A DNA stretch of 64,000 bases, taken from assembly GCF_035953295.1 (NCBI RefSeq), contig NZ_CP108370.1, positions 744,001 to 808,000 on the forward strand. The letters run 5' to 3'. Source of the stretch: Streptomyces sp. NBC_01335 (lineage in GTDB: Bacteria; Actinomycetota; Actinomycetes; Streptomycetales; Streptomycetaceae). The position numbers and the translations under genes were made by a program. This document shows positions 49,594 through 59,148 of this stretch, piece after piece. The notes under the pieces were generated by a model. It searched no databases and was not told where the DNA came from. It saw only the letters and a list, made by a program, of their open reading frames with translations. How positions within the stretch are numbered: the stretch's first letter is position 1; every line of letters begins with the position of its first letter.

Positions 49594-50865
49594 ATGGAAC
49601 TCACAAGACGGTCGATGCTCGCCGCCATCGGCGCCGGCGGAGCCGCCGCCCTGACCGGGTGCGGCACCGGCACCGGATCGGTCTCCGCCGGATCGGCCGA
49701 CGGCCCGGCAGAGGGCGAGATCACGCTTCTCACCCCCATATACGAAGGCAGCAACGGCAAGACGCTCCTGGAGAAGGAGATTCTCGGCGGCTTCCGGAAG
49801 AAGTACCCGGACGTCAAGGTGAACGTGGACTACACCACGTACACCCAGCTCAACGAGAAGATCACCACGGGGCTGGCGGGCGGTCTGCTGCCCGACGTGC
49901 TGATGATGGGCGTCGGCTGGATACCGCCGTTCGCTTCGAAGAACGCCATCGCCGAACTGCCCGAGCGGCTGGCGAGCGCCCACCAGTACGAGGAGCGGGT
50001 GCTGGACCCGTCGCGGTACGAGGGCAAGTTGTACGCCCTCCCGGTCGTGCTGGACACCCGCATCGTGGTCTACCGCAAGGACCACTTCGCCGAGGCGGGC
50101 ATCAAGAAGACGCCCGCAACCTGGGCGGAGCTGCGGGCCGTCGCCAAGCAGCTCACCACGGGCGACCGGGTCGGCTTCGATCCGTTCTCGATCGAACTGC
50201 GGCAGTGCTGGGAGACCTTCCTGTTCGCCAACGGCGGCCAGTTGTTCAGCGCGGACGGCAAGAAGGCGCTGTTCACCGGCGACCGGGGCGTCGAGGCCCT
50301 GCAGTTCTTCAAGGACCTGATCGCCGACGGCTCCGCCGATTACGCGAAGAAGACGGACGTCGGCGCCCCGTCGAACGTGCAGACCGGCAAGGCGTCGATG
50401 ATGATGACGAGCAGCGCCCTGTGGGTCCAGGTCGCCCAGCAGAACCCGGAGCTGATCGAGGGCGACAAGCTGGGCTCGTTCGTCCTCGCCAACCGTCGGC
50501 CCGCGATGCTCCAGGGCGGCACGCTCGTCACCCAGTCGGCGCGCTCGAAGCACCCCGCCGCCGCCCGCGCGCTGGTGGAGTACCTGGCGACCCCGGAGTC
50601 CATCCTCGGCGCGGCGAAGCAGCGAGGTTCCGTCCCCGGCCTGCGCGACCTGGACGACACCGGCTACGTCAAGGAGAACCAGTTCGTCGACCTCTCGCTC
50701 CAGAACCTGGAGCACGCCGTCTCCGAAGGCGGCACCGCCGCCTGGATGGAGATCCGCGAGAAGATCAAGCCGACCCTGGAGCCCGCGATCGTGGGCGGCC
50801 AGTCCGCGAAGGACGCCATCGCGGAGCTCGGCCGGCTCGCCGAGGCCGCCATCGGCCGGATGTGA
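49594..50865 (+). CDS. ABC sugar-importer substrate-binding lipoprotein
   Basis: A 423-residue extracellular solute-binding protein of the carbohydrate-uptake type. The signal peptide has RR near the N-terminus and a lipobox ALTGC, so the mature protein is anchored by a lipid on Cys23. The body (ITLLTPIYEGSNGKTLLEKE, LPDVLMMGVGWIPPF, YEGKLYALPV) matches the family-1 sugar-binding fold. The ATG follows GAGGGG. It is the first gene of the LacI-controlled operon, followed 10 bp later by the first permease. No ATPase gene is present in the locus, so a shared MsiK-like ATPase elsewhere is likely. The ligand is probably an unsaturated uronate oligosaccharide, judged from the lyases downstream. Confidence 0.92.
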   Translation: MELTRRSMLAAIGAGGAAALTGCGTGTGSVSAGSADGPAEGEITLLTPIYEGSNGKTLLEKEILGGFRKKYPDVKVNVDYTTYTQLNEKITTGLAGGLLPDVLMMGVGWIPPFASKNAIAELPERLASAHQYEERVLDPSRYEGKLYALPVVLDTRIVVYRKDHFAEAGIKKTPATWAELRAVAKQLTTGDRVGFDPFSIELRQCWETFLFANGGQLFSADGKKALFTGDRGVEALQFFKDLIADGSADYAKKTDVGAPSNVQTGKASMMMTSSALWVQVAQQNPELIEGDKLGSFVLANRRPAMLQGGTLVTQSARSKHPAAARALVEYLATPESILGAAKQRGSVPGLRDLDDTGYVKENQFVDLSLQNLEHAVSEGGTAAWMEIREKIKPTLEPAIVGGQSAKDAIAELGRLAEAAIGRM

Positions 50866-50875
50866 GGTCGTCACC

Positions 50876-51841
50876 GTGTCACTGACATCCGTACTCAAGT
50901 CCCCGCCCGCGCGGCCGCCTTCGGGCGAACCGGCGCCGGCGTCCGTGCGCACCCGGCGCAACGGAGCGGGTCCGGGACGCCGCCGGCGCCGGGCGGGCAT
51001 GCTCATGGTGGCGCCGGCGCTGCTGCACGCCGCGCTCTGGATCGGCCTGCCGGTCCTCGCCTCGGTCGCACTGGCCTTCACCAAGTACGACGTGCTCACC
51101 GCACCCGAGTTCGTGGGGTTCGACAACTTCCGCGACATGCTGGACGACACGGTCTTCCGCCAGTCGATCGTGAACACCGTCGTCTACACGTTCTTCACCG
51201 TGCCGTTCGGCATGGTGCTCGGGCTGCTGATGGCACTGGCGCTCAACACGGGGCTGCGGGCCCGCGGCATCTTCCGCACCGCGGTGTTCCTGCCGCAGGT
51301 GACGGCGACCGTGGCCATCGCCCTGGTCTGGCTGTGGATCTACAACCCCGGCAACGGACTCTTCAACGCTCTGCTGTCGTTCGTCGGCGTGCAGGGCCCG
51401 GCCTGGTTGTCCTCGACCGCCTGGGCGATGCCCTCGGTGATCCTGGTCGGCGTCTGGCAGGGCATCGGCATGAAGATGCTCATCTACCTGGCCGCGCTCC
51501 AGTCCCTGCCGAAGGAACTGTACGAGGCAGCTTCGGTGGACGGCGCGTCCCGGGTGCGGCAGTTCTTCTCCATCACCCTGCCGCTGCTGAAGCCGGCCAC
51601 CTTCTTCGTGCTCATCACCTCGATGATCACGGCCTTCCAGTCCTTCGACCAGATCTACATCCTCACCGACGGCGGTCCGGCCAACAGCACCACGATGATG
51701 ACGTACGAGATCTACAAGTCGGCCTTCCGGGAGTTCCGCGTCGGATACGCCTGCGCGCAGTCCCTGGTGCTCTTCGTGCTGCTGATGGGCTTCACCCTGG
51801 TCAACCGAAGGATCATGGGAGGCACCCGTGGCAACGACTGA
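50876..51841 (+). CDS. ABC sugar-importer permease (MalF type)
   Basis: A 321-residue inner-membrane permease with six hydrophobic segments, starting MLMVAPALLHAALWIGLPVL. The EAA loop is ELYEAASVDGASRVRQFFSITLPLLKP, where the ATPase docks. About 35 N-terminal residues before the first helix are basic and Pro-rich. It starts with GTG, and its stop overlaps the next permease by 14 bases, as usual for paired subunits. It works with the binding protein and the second permease. Confidence 0.93.
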   Translation: MSLTSVLKSPPARPPSGEPAPASVRTRRNGAGPGRRRRRAGMLMVAPALLHAALWIGLPVLASVALAFTKYDVLTAPEFVGFDNFRDMLDDTVFRQSIVNTVVYTFFTVPFGMVLGLLMALALNTGLRARGIFRTAVFLPQVTATVAIALVWLWIYNPGNGLFNALLSFVGVQGPAWLSSTAWAMPSVILVGVWQGIGMKMLIYLAALQSLPKELYEAASVDGASRVRQFFSITLPLLKPATFFVLITSMITAFQSFDQIYILTDGGPANSTTMMTYEIYKSAFREFRVGYACAQSLVLFVLLMGFTLVNRRIMGGTRGND

Positions 51842-52763
51842 TCCCACCCTCACCGCCCCGGCGGCGGTCACGGCCAAGGCCCCCGCACCGCGCGCCCGGC
51901 GCGCCCCGCTCTCCCCCGGCCGGATCGTGCTCTACCTGACACTGTCGGTGATCTCGCTGCTGATGGTGGTGCCGTTCGTCTGGATGGTGCTGACCTCGCT
52001 CAAGACGCCGGTCGAGATCGCCTCGCAGGATTCTGGACTGCTCCCGCAGCACTGGGAGTTCGGCAACTACGTCGATGCGCTGAAGGCCGCTCCGTTCGCC
52101 ACCTACGCCCGCAACAGTTTCATCATCGCGATCAGCCACACGGTGATCAACGTGCTGGTGGCGTCCATGGCCGGATACGCACTGGCCCGGATCAGGTTCC
52201 GGGGCAGCGAGGTCATCTTCTACCTCTTCGTCGCGGCGCTGATGATCCCGACGTACACCAAGGTGCTGCCCGAGTTCCTGATCGTCCGCTTCATGCCGCT
52301 CGCCGGGGGCAACGACCTCTTCGGCCAGGGGGGCAGCGGATGGCTGGACAGTTGGTGGGCGCTGATCGTGCCGGGTGCGGTGACGCCGTTCGCCGTGTTC
52401 CTCTTCCGGCAGTTCTACCTGGACCTGCCGGTGGAGCTGGAGGAGGCGGCCCGTCTCGACGGGCTCGGCGAGTTCCGGATCTACGCCCGGATCATGACGC
52501 CGCAGGTCAAGCCGGCACTCACCACGGTGGCGCTGCTGACCTTCGAGTCGTCGTGGAACAACTTCCTCTGGCCGCTGCTGGTGACCCACACCGACAGTCT
52601 CCGGGTCATCCAGGTCGGGCTCTCCGTCTTCAAGACGGAGAACGGCACCCAGTGGCACTTCCTCATGGCGGGCACCACTCTGGCCACCCTTCCCATGGTC
52701 GTTCTCTTCCTGATCGGCCAGCGCTACTTCGTCCAGGGCTTCGCGACCGCCGGTCTCAAGTGA
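51828..52763 (+). CDS. ABC sugar-importer permease (MalG type)
   Basis: A 311-residue permease with six membrane segments. The first is LYLTLSVISLLMVVPFVWMVL and the EAA loop is ELEEAARLDGLGEFRIYARIMTPQVKP. A segment GGNDLFGQGGSGWLDSWWA between the middle helices is longer than in most MalG proteins and resembles glycosaminoglycan or alginate-type importers; this last comparison is from memory and uncertain. The GTG start lies inside the preceding gene. A 103-bp gap without clear signals follows before the dehydrogenase. Confidence 0.93.
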   Translation: MATTDPTLTAPAAVTAKAPAPRARRAPLSPGRIVLYLTLSVISLLMVVPFVWMVLTSLKTPVEIASQDSGLLPQHWEFGNYVDALKAAPFATYARNSFIIAISHTVINVLVASMAGYALARIRFRGSEVIFYLFVAALMIPTYTKVLPEFLIVRFMPLAGGNDLFGQGGSGWLDSWWALIVPGAVTPFAVFLFRQFYLDLPVELEEAARLDGLGEFRIYARIMTPQVKPALTTVALLTFESSWNNFLWPLLVTHTDSLRVIQVGLSVFKTENGTQWHFLMAGTTLATLPMVVLFLIGQRYFVQGFATAGLK

Positions 52764-52866
52764 CGGCGCTCGACGGCGAGTCCGCCTGACCACGGTTCCC
52801 CGCCACCGCATCCGGCCGGGGACCGGACCCGGCCTCCACATGGCCGGCAACGAAAGGGCACTACCC

Positions 52867-53631
52867 ATGTCTGCTGATCTCAACGGTTCCTTCGCTCTGG
52901 TGACAGGCTCCGGCCACGGCATCGGCCGGGCCATCGCCGTCGGACTCGCCGAGGCCGGCGCCGATGTCGCCGTCCACTACCACTCCTCCGGCGAGGAGGC
53001 GGCGAAGACCGTCGCCGCCATCGAGGCGCTGGGCCGCCGGGCCAAGGCGTTCAAGGCCGACGTCACCGTCTCCGCCGACGTGGACCGTCTGGTGGAGGAG
53101 GCCGTCTCCTTCCTCGGCGGTCTGGACGTCCTGGTCTGCAACGCCGGCCACCTGATCGGCCGGGCCACCGTCGAGGAGATGTCCGACGCACACTTCGACC
53201 AGGTCGTCTCCGTCAACCTGACGTCGGCGTTCCGCACCGTGCGGGCCGCGCTGCCGTACCTGAAGCAGTCGTCGGCCGGCCGCATCGTCACCATGTCCTC
53301 GCTGGCCGCGCACAACGGCGGCGGGCCGGGCTCGGTCGCGTACGCCGCATCGAAGGCGGGGGTCCGCGGCTTCACCAAGGGACTGGCCAAGGAGCTGGGC
53401 TCCACCGGGATCACCGTGAACAGCGTCGCCCCCGGCTTCATCCGGGGCACCGCCTTCCACGACACGTTCACCGCTCCCGCCGCCCAGGAGGCGATGGCGG
53501 CGGGCATCCCGGTGGGCCGGGCCGGCACGCCGGAGGACGTGGCGTCGGCCGTCGTCCACCTGGCCTCGCCCGCCTCCGGGTTCCTCACCGGGACCACGGT
53601 GGACATCGACGGTGGCGTGTGGCCGCGTTGA
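52867..53631 (+). CDS. Short-chain dehydrogenase/reductase
   Basis: A 254-residue classical SDR using NAD(P). The nucleotide motif is TGSGHGIGRA near residue 12, NAG is in LVCNAGH, the catalytic Ser is in MSSLAAH and the YxxxK is YAASK. GGVWPR ends the protein after a VDIDGG tail typical of FabG-like members. The ATG at 52867 follows GAAAGGG. It probably reduces or oxidises a sugar, such as an unsaturated-uronate ketone produced after lyase cleavage, as seen in alginate and pectin pathways; here that is inference. Its stop overlaps the next gene by 13 bases. Confidence 0.9.
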   Translation: MSADLNGSFALVTGSGHGIGRAIAVGLAEAGADVAVHYHSSGEEAAKTVAAIEALGRRAKAFKADVTVSADVDRLVEEAVSFLGGLDVLVCNAGHLIGRATVEEMSDAHFDQVVSVNLTSAFRTVRAALPYLKQSSAGRIVTMSSLAAHNGGGPGSVAYAASKAGVRGFTKGLAKELGSTGITVNSVAPGFIRGTAFHDTFTAPAAQEAMAAGIPVGRAGTPEDVASAVVHLASPASGFLTGTTVDIDGGVWPR

Positions 53632-55406
53632 TGCGGATGGCGCGGGAGCGCGGCGGCTGGTGGCACGCGTACGTCTGTCCGGTGCACGGGGTGGAGCTGG
53701 ACCACGCCGATCTGCTCTCCGGGGTCTTCCCGGCGGGCGGCGCCCGGTGCGCGCACGGCTGCCGGGTGGACGACGAGGCGGTGCGCGGCGCCTGGACGGT
53801 GCTGTCGCACCAGGCGTGGGCGAGGCACCTGCGGGTGCTCGCCCATCGCGGCGGGCGCGCGGAGGCGGTGGCGGGTCTGACGGAGCTCGGCGCACTGTAC
53901 GCGGAGTTGGCGGCGGAGGGGCACGGTGAGGCCCAGGCGTGGATGCTGCGTGGCCGGATGTTCCACCAGGCGCTGACGGACGCCATCTGGGCGGTGAACA
54001 TCGGCCATGCCGTGATCACCCTCGCCGAGGAGGGCACGGAGGACCTGGCGCCGCTGGGCCCGTTCCTGGACGAGCTGGAGCGGGCGGCGTCGGACGCCCG
54101 TGACGTGCTGACCGGCCGGGGACAGCTCGCCTCGAACTACACGGCGTGGCTCAACGCGGCGGGCGTCGCCGCCGGCCGGGCGGCCTCGGCCGTCCGTGGC
54201 CGCGAGTGGGACGGCGCCAAGAACTGGCTGGAGGGCGACCAGGGGCTGTACGCGCATCTGCGGGTGGCGGTCGCCGAGGACGGCTGGGAGTGGGAGGGCA
54301 GCACCTACTACCACGGGTTCGTGCTGCGGGCGGCGCTGCTGGCGCTGCGCGGGACGGCCCCGGCAAAGCTGCCGCGGGACGTGGTGGACGTGCTGGCCGG
54401 GATGACGGACGTGCTGGCGGTCATCGCCACGCCGGGCGGCATCCTGCCGGCGCTGCACGACGGCCCGTACGCCCGTCACCCACTGGCTTTGGAGTGGCTG
54501 GAACTGGTCGCTCTGGCCCAGCAGTTGGTGCCGGCGGAGTCGTTGGAGGCGGTGGCGGCGCAGGCTCGGCGCGAGCTGGGCGCGGCCGACGACGGGCTGG
54601 ACGGTCTGCTCGGCGGCTGGTTCACCGGGCCGCCGCTCGCCCGGCGCGCCCCGGCGGCCCCGGTCACGGTGTTCGGCGCGGCCGGCTACGGCGTGCTGCG
54701 GGGAGCGGGGATCCACGCGCTGCTGGACTTCGGTCCGCACGGCGGCTCGCACGGCCACCGGGACAAGCTGTCGCTGTATCTCTACGGCGACATCACGCCG
54801 TGGCAGCCCGACCCCGGTCAAGTCCCTTACGCCCACACCGTGTTCCGGGATCACTACGCCTCCACGGCGGCCCACCCGGCGTTCGGCGCGGACGGTGCGG
54901 AGCAGGCGGAGTGCGCCGGCGTGCTGCTCGAAGCGGACGCGTCGTCGGTGACGGCCGAGGTGACGACGGCGTACGAGGGGGTGCGCGCGGTGCGCCGGGT
55001 GGCCCTCGGCGGCTGCTACCTGGTGGACCTGCTGACCGTGACCGGCGAGCGCCCACGCCGGTTCGCGGCGCACCTGCGGCCCGGCACCTCGCTGGACGTG
55101 CAGGCGCAGGCGGGCGGTCCGGTGCGCACCACGTGGTACGGCCAGGAGACGCTGCACGGATGGCACACCCACGCTGCGGACGTTCCGGTGCGGCCGGCCG
55201 CCCGGCCGGGCCCGGGTCCGGCGGATGATCCCCAACGGGTGTGCACACAGGTGGACTTCACCGCCGAGACGGAGCGGGTCGTGTTCGCGTCGGTGTACCA
55301 GGCGGCGACCGCGGGCCCTGCCGTGACCGATGTACGGCTGGACGGCGAGGAGCTGACGGTGGAGCTGGCGGACGGCACGGCGGCGCGTTTCAGGACGGGG
55401 GGCTGA
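53619..55406 (+). CDS. Heparinase II/III-family polysaccharide lyase (first)
   Basis: A 595-residue protein with an alpha-toroid N-terminal half and a beta-sandwich C-terminal half. Recognised features are SNYTAWLNAAG near residue 171, STYYHGFVLRAALLAL near 228 and the family signature LDFGPHGGSHGHRDKLSLYLY near 370. Members cut uronate-containing polymers or oligomers by beta-elimination. There is no signal peptide, so it should act inside the cell on imported oligosaccharides. It starts with GTG inside the SDR gene and ends 3 bp before a second, different member of the same family. Confidence 0.85.
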   Translation: MAALMRMARERGGWWHAYVCPVHGVELDHADLLSGVFPAGGARCAHGCRVDDEAVRGAWTVLSHQAWARHLRVLAHRGGRAEAVAGLTELGALYAELAAEGHGEAQAWMLRGRMFHQALTDAIWAVNIGHAVITLAEEGTEDLAPLGPFLDELERAASDARDVLTGRGQLASNYTAWLNAAGVAAGRAASAVRGREWDGAKNWLEGDQGLYAHLRVAVAEDGWEWEGSTYYHGFVLRAALLALRGTAPAKLPRDVVDVLAGMTDVLAVIATPGGILPALHDGPYARHPLALEWLELVALAQQLVPAESLEAVAAQARRELGAADDGLDGLLGGWFTGPPLARRAPAAPVTVFGAAGYGVLRGAGIHALLDFGPHGGSHGHRDKLSLYLYGDITPWQPDPGQVPYAHTVFRDHYASTAAHPAFGADGAEQAECAGVLLEADASSVTAEVTTAYEGVRAVRRVALGGCYLVDLLTVTGERPRRFAAHLRPGTSLDVQAQAGGPVRTTWYGQETLHGWHTHAADVPVRPAARPGPGPADDPQRVCTQVDFTAETERVVFASVYQAATAGPAVTDVRLDGEELTVELADGTAARFRTGG

Positions 55407-55409
55407 CCG

Positions 55410-57434
55410 GTGCTGCTCTCGGCGACCCCGCCGCCCGGACCGCGCCCGGCGAAGGAGGCCCGGTTGCTGGAGGAGGCGGTCCGCCATCGCGGGCTGACTC
55501 CGCCGGTCACCCATCCGCGGGCCAGCATCACCTGGCTGGGCCCGGCGGCCTCCAACCCCGCGCTCGCGTACCGGGTGAGCGGCGATCCGGCCCATCTGGC
55601 GGAGTGCGTCCGCTGGACGGAGGCGGCGGTCCGGCTGCCGCACTGGGGCCGGGCGCACCTCCCCGACCACGATCTGGACGCCGGCTGGCTGCTGCACCAC
55701 CTCTCCCTCGTGCTGCGCTGGACGGAAAGTGAACTCCCGGAAGAGACAGCCCTGTCGCTGCGGCACAAGCTGCTGCTCCAGGGGCGGCGGCTGTACGAGT
55801 TCGCGGTGGCCTCGGAGGGCGGCTGGTGGTCGTCCTCGTACTGGCAGAACCACAACTGGATCTGCTACACGGGCCTGGCCACGGCCGGTTACGTGCTCGG
55901 CGAGCAGGAGTGGACGGAGCGCGCCCGGGAGAACCTCGGCACGGTCCTCGATCTGATGCCGGCCGACGGTTCGCACGCCGAGGGTGTCGTGTACTGGCGG
56001 TACGGGGTGCCGTTCCTCGCGATCCACCTGGACCTGCTCCAGGAGGCCGAGGGCGTGGACTGGTGGGACCGCGGCGGTTTCATGGCGCACACCTTCGACT
56101 ACCGGCTGCACCAGACGGCGCCCGGTTTCGCGTTCAACGTGGACCACGGTGACTGTCACGACCGGCGCAGCGGTCACAGCGCCGCGCTGTACTACCGGCT
56201 CGCCGCGCAGTACGGCATCCCGCAGGCGCAGTTCATGGGCGATCTCGCCTCGGGGCCGCTGCTGCGCGCGGAGGCGGCCGGGAGCGGGGTGCGGCCCGGC
56301 ATTCTGCCGGAGGCGTACCTCGAACACCTCTGGTACGACCCGTCGGTGGCGGCGGCGCGGCCCACCGCGACGCGGGCGTTCTTCCCCGACCTGGGACTGC
56401 TGGCGGCCAGGACGAGCTGGGACGACGACGCCACGCTGGTGTCGTTCAAGGCCAGTCCGGGCGGCGGCCACGGGGCGTGGGAAACCAGTGCGAAGCACCG
56501 TGCGGAACGGGGGCACGAGACACTCGACCAGGGGCACCACCACCCCGATTCGGGATCGTTCGTGCTGGTGTCGCAGGGTGCGTTCCTCGCCGTCGACGAG
56601 GGATACAGCAACCGGAAGAAGGCCGCGCACCACAATCTGCTGCTGGTCGACGGGCAGGGGTACGCGGACGAGGACCGGTACCACGTCTACAAGGACATCC
56701 CGTTCGAGCGGCAGGCCCGGCAGCGGGACGTGCTGGTGGGCGAGGAGGACGGCTGGGCGCACGCCACGGCGGAGATCGCCGCGATGTACGCCCCGGAACT
56801 CGGGGTGCGGCGGCTGGACCGGACGCTGGTGTTCACCCCGTCCGGCCGGCTGGTGCTGCTGGACCTGGCGGAGGCCGACGCCCCGCGCGCGTGGACGTTC
56901 CTGCTGCAGACCGACCACCCTACCGAGGAACTCGCGGACGGTGACCGGCTGATCCGCTCGGGCGGGGCGGTCGCGCACGTGCGGCGGTTCGCGCCGCGGA
57001 CGGTTTCGGTCACCGAGGGCGTCACCGAGGTGACGGCCAACCCCACCTCCAGCACCCCGGAGCTGGCGCTGAGCCGGACGCTCCACACGCTGCGCGTGAC
57101 GACCGGCCGGGCACGGGAGGGACTGTTCCTCACGACGGTCGAGCCGGGCGGACGCGGTGCGGCGGAGCCGGTGACGTGCGAGGCGGGGCACGGAGTGGTG
57201 TTCGGCGGCGGCGAGGAGAGCGTGTACCTGTCCCCCGTGTCCCGCCGGATCCGCTCGGCGGACGTCGTCGCGGACGCGGCGGCCGTGCTGCTCGCCGCGG
57301 GCAGGCCTCCCCACGTCGTCGCGGCCACCCGGGTGGAGGTGGGCGGCCGGGTACTGCTGGACGCCACCCACCCGTTCACCGGAACGCTCGCCACTCCTGG
57401 CGTGCCCACCATCGCAGAGGCGGACCGCGCATGA
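55410..57434 (+). CDS. Heparinase II/III-family polysaccharide lyase (second)
   Basis: A 674-residue protein of the heparinase II type. It has SSSYWQNHNWICYTGLATAGYVLG near residue 148, DGSHAEGVVYWRYG near 190 and HHHPDSGSFVLVSQGAFLAVDEGYS near 372; the conserved His and Tyr residues are typical. No signal peptide is seen, so it is probably cytoplasmic. It is only distantly like its upstream neighbour, so the pair may act on different linkages or chain ends. The start is GTG at 55410. Its stop overlaps the DUF624-like gene as ATGA. Confidence 0.85.
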   Translation: MLLSATPPPGPRPAKEARLLEEAVRHRGLTPPVTHPRASITWLGPAASNPALAYRVSGDPAHLAECVRWTEAAVRLPHWGRAHLPDHDLDAGWLLHHLSLVLRWTESELPEETALSLRHKLLLQGRRLYEFAVASEGGWWSSSYWQNHNWICYTGLATAGYVLGEQEWTERARENLGTVLDLMPADGSHAEGVVYWRYGVPFLAIHLDLLQEAEGVDWWDRGGFMAHTFDYRLHQTAPGFAFNVDHGDCHDRRSGHSAALYYRLAAQYGIPQAQFMGDLASGPLLRAEAAGSGVRPGILPEAYLEHLWYDPSVAAARPTATRAFFPDLGLLAARTSWDDDATLVSFKASPGGGHGAWETSAKHRAERGHETLDQGHHHPDSGSFVLVSQGAFLAVDEGYSNRKKAAHHNLLLVDGQGYADEDRYHVYKDIPFERQARQRDVLVGEEDGWAHATAEIAAMYAPELGVRRLDRTLVFTPSGRLVLLDLAEADAPRAWTFLLQTDHPTEELADGDRLIRSGGAVAHVRRFAPRTVSVTEGVTEVTANPTSSTPELALSRTLHTLRVTTGRAREGLFLTTVEPGGRGAAEPVTCEAGHGVVFGGGEESVYLSPVSRRIRSADVVADAAAVLLAAGRPPHVVAATRVEVGGRVLLDATHPFTGTLATPGVPTIAEADRA

Positions 57435-58060
57435 GCACCACCACGTCCACGGCGCCCGAGCCGGCCCCCACCACGGCGGGGTGGCCGACGCTGCTGCGGC
57501 GACTGGAGTTCGTCGCCCATCCCGCGCAGGCCGGGGCCGCGTTCGCGCTGCTGGCACTCGGGGTGGTGACCTGGCTCCCTGCCCTGGCGGCGATGGCGTA
57601 CGGGCTGCAGCGGTGGCGGGTGGAGGGCGACAGCGCCTGCTTCACCCGGACGCTCCGCGCCTTCCCGCGCTACTGGCGGACGCTGTGGCCGCACGGTCTG
57701 GCGTCCACCGCGGCGGCGGGCGTGCTGGCCGCCAACGTCGTCCATCTGCTGGGGCGTCCGGAACCCTGGACGTTCGTGGTCCTGGCCGCTCAGGTGGGCA
57801 TCGCGGCCGTCCTCGCCGTCCACCACGTGGCGCTCGCCGCCGAAGCGGGCCGGGCCCCCGGCGGAACCGTCCGTTCCTGGTCCACGGGGGCGCTGGCGCT
57901 CGGCTTCGGTTCGCCGGCCCGGGGCACCGCGCTGCTCGGCGCGGTGGTCTCCGCCGCGCTGCTCTCCCTCGTCGTACCGCTGGGTCCTCTGCTGTTCGGC
58001 CCCAGCGTTCCCGTTCTGCTCGCTCTGTCGTTCGCCGATCCCAGGAGGCACACCCCATGA
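57431..58060 (+). CDS. DUF624/YesL-like membrane protein
   Basis: A 209-residue integral membrane protein with about five hydrophobic stretches (for example AGAAFALLALGVVTWLPALAAMA). Such proteins commonly accompany ABC importers for plant or animal polysaccharide fragments, and their exact role is unknown. The ATG overlaps the lyase stop and the stop overlaps the next start, so it is firmly part of the operon. The family call rests on size, layout and context rather than a strong motif. Confidence 0.65.
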   Translation: MSTTTSTAPEPAPTTAGWPTLLRRLEFVAHPAQAGAAFALLALGVVTWLPALAAMAYGLQRWRVEGDSACFTRTLRAFPRYWRTLWPHGLASTAAAGVLAANVVHLLGRPEPWTFVVLAAQVGIAAVLAVHHVALAAEAGRAPGGTVRSWSTGALALGFGSPARGTALLGAVVSAALLSLVVPLGPLLFGPSVPVLLALSFADPRRHTP

Positions 58061-59148
58061 GCCGTGCACCACGCACCTTCCTCGCCGCCGCGCTCGTCGC
58101 GTGCTCCGCGCCGCTGGCCCTCCCCGCCGCCGCCCAGGCGGCCCCGGCCGCCGCGGGGGCGACCGCGTACTACGTCTCGCCGTCCGGCAGCGACGCCAAT
58201 TCCGGCACGTCGGCGGGCTCCCCGTTCGCCACCATCCAGAAGGCCGTGGACCTGGCGCCGGCGGGGGCGGTGGTGAACCTGGCGGCGGGCACGTACCTGC
58301 AGGACGTGGTGACCGCGCGCGCCGGGGTGACGATCACCGGCCCGTCGAACGCCGTGGTGAAGGGGGCGGGCGACTCTCGGATCATCCAGGTGCGGCACGA
58401 CTCCACGACGCTGAGCGGCTTCACCGTGGACGGACGGTTCGCCTCGGCCGACGACGTGGCGAGCTACCGCCTCAAGCTCATCTATGTCATGAGCATGACT
58501 CCCGGGAACGGGGTGGGCGCACTGCACATCACCGGGATGACGCTGAAGAACGCCGCCGACGAGTGCCTGCGGCTGCGCTATCTGGTGACCGGCGCGGAGG
58601 TGAACGACAACACCATCACGGACTGCGGGGTCGCCGACTTCAAGTACGGCGGCGGCGGCAAGAACGGCGAGGGCATCTATCTGGGCACCGCCCCCGAGCA
58701 GCAGGGCGCCAACGGCGCGCCCGACGCCGCGGCCGACGTCAGCCGGAACAACCGCATCCACCACAACACCATCGCCACCCGCGGCAACGAGTGCGTGGAC
58801 GTGAAGGAGAACTCGACCAACAACTACGTCGAGTACAACGACTGCGGCGAGCAGAAGGACTCCAGCTCCGGCGGGCTCGACGCACGCGGCAGCGGCAACA
58901 TCTTCCGGTACAACACGATCCACGACAACACCGGCGCGGGCATCCGCCTGGGCGGCGACACCGCCACCGACGGGACCGGCACCAGCGTCTACGGCAACAC
59001 CATCACGGACAACGCGGGCGGCGGCATCAAGTTCATGCGCACCCCGCAGGGGCCGGTCTGCACCAACACCATGAGCGGCAACACCGGTGGCGACGCGATC
59101 GGCACCTACGGCGCCGAGTACGCCCCCACCGGCGCGTGCCCCCAGTGA
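58057..59148 (+). CDS. Secreted right-handed beta-helix protein, likely polysaccharide lyase
   Basis: A 363-residue exported protein. The signal peptide is FLAAALVACSAPLALPAAAQAAPA. The mature part begins YYVSPSGSDANSGTSAGSPFATIQKAVD, the standard opening of DUF1565/pectate-lyase-like beta-helices, and continues with repeated Asn-ladder turns such as NTITDCG, NTIATRGNECVDVKEN and NTIHDNTGAGI. Such helices include PL6 alginate or dermatan lyases and other uronate lyases. Catalytic residues could not be assigned. It probably makes the first cuts outside the cell. ATGA and GTGA overlaps join it to both neighbours. Confidence 0.8.
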   Translation: MSRAPRTFLAAALVACSAPLALPAAAQAAPAAAGATAYYVSPSGSDANSGTSAGSPFATIQKAVDLAPAGAVVNLAAGTYLQDVVTARAGVTITGPSNAVVKGAGDSRIIQVRHDSTTLSGFTVDGRFASADDVASYRLKLIYVMSMTPGNGVGALHITGMTLKNAADECLRLRYLVTGAEVNDNTITDCGVADFKYGGGGKNGEGIYLGTAPEQQGANGAPDAAADVSRNNRIHHNTIATRGNECVDVKENSTNNYVEYNDCGEQKDSSSGGLDARGSGNIFRYNTIHDNTGAGIRLGGDTATDGTGTSVYGNTITDNAGGGIKFMRTPQGPVCTNTMSGNTGGDAIGTYGAEYAPTGACPQ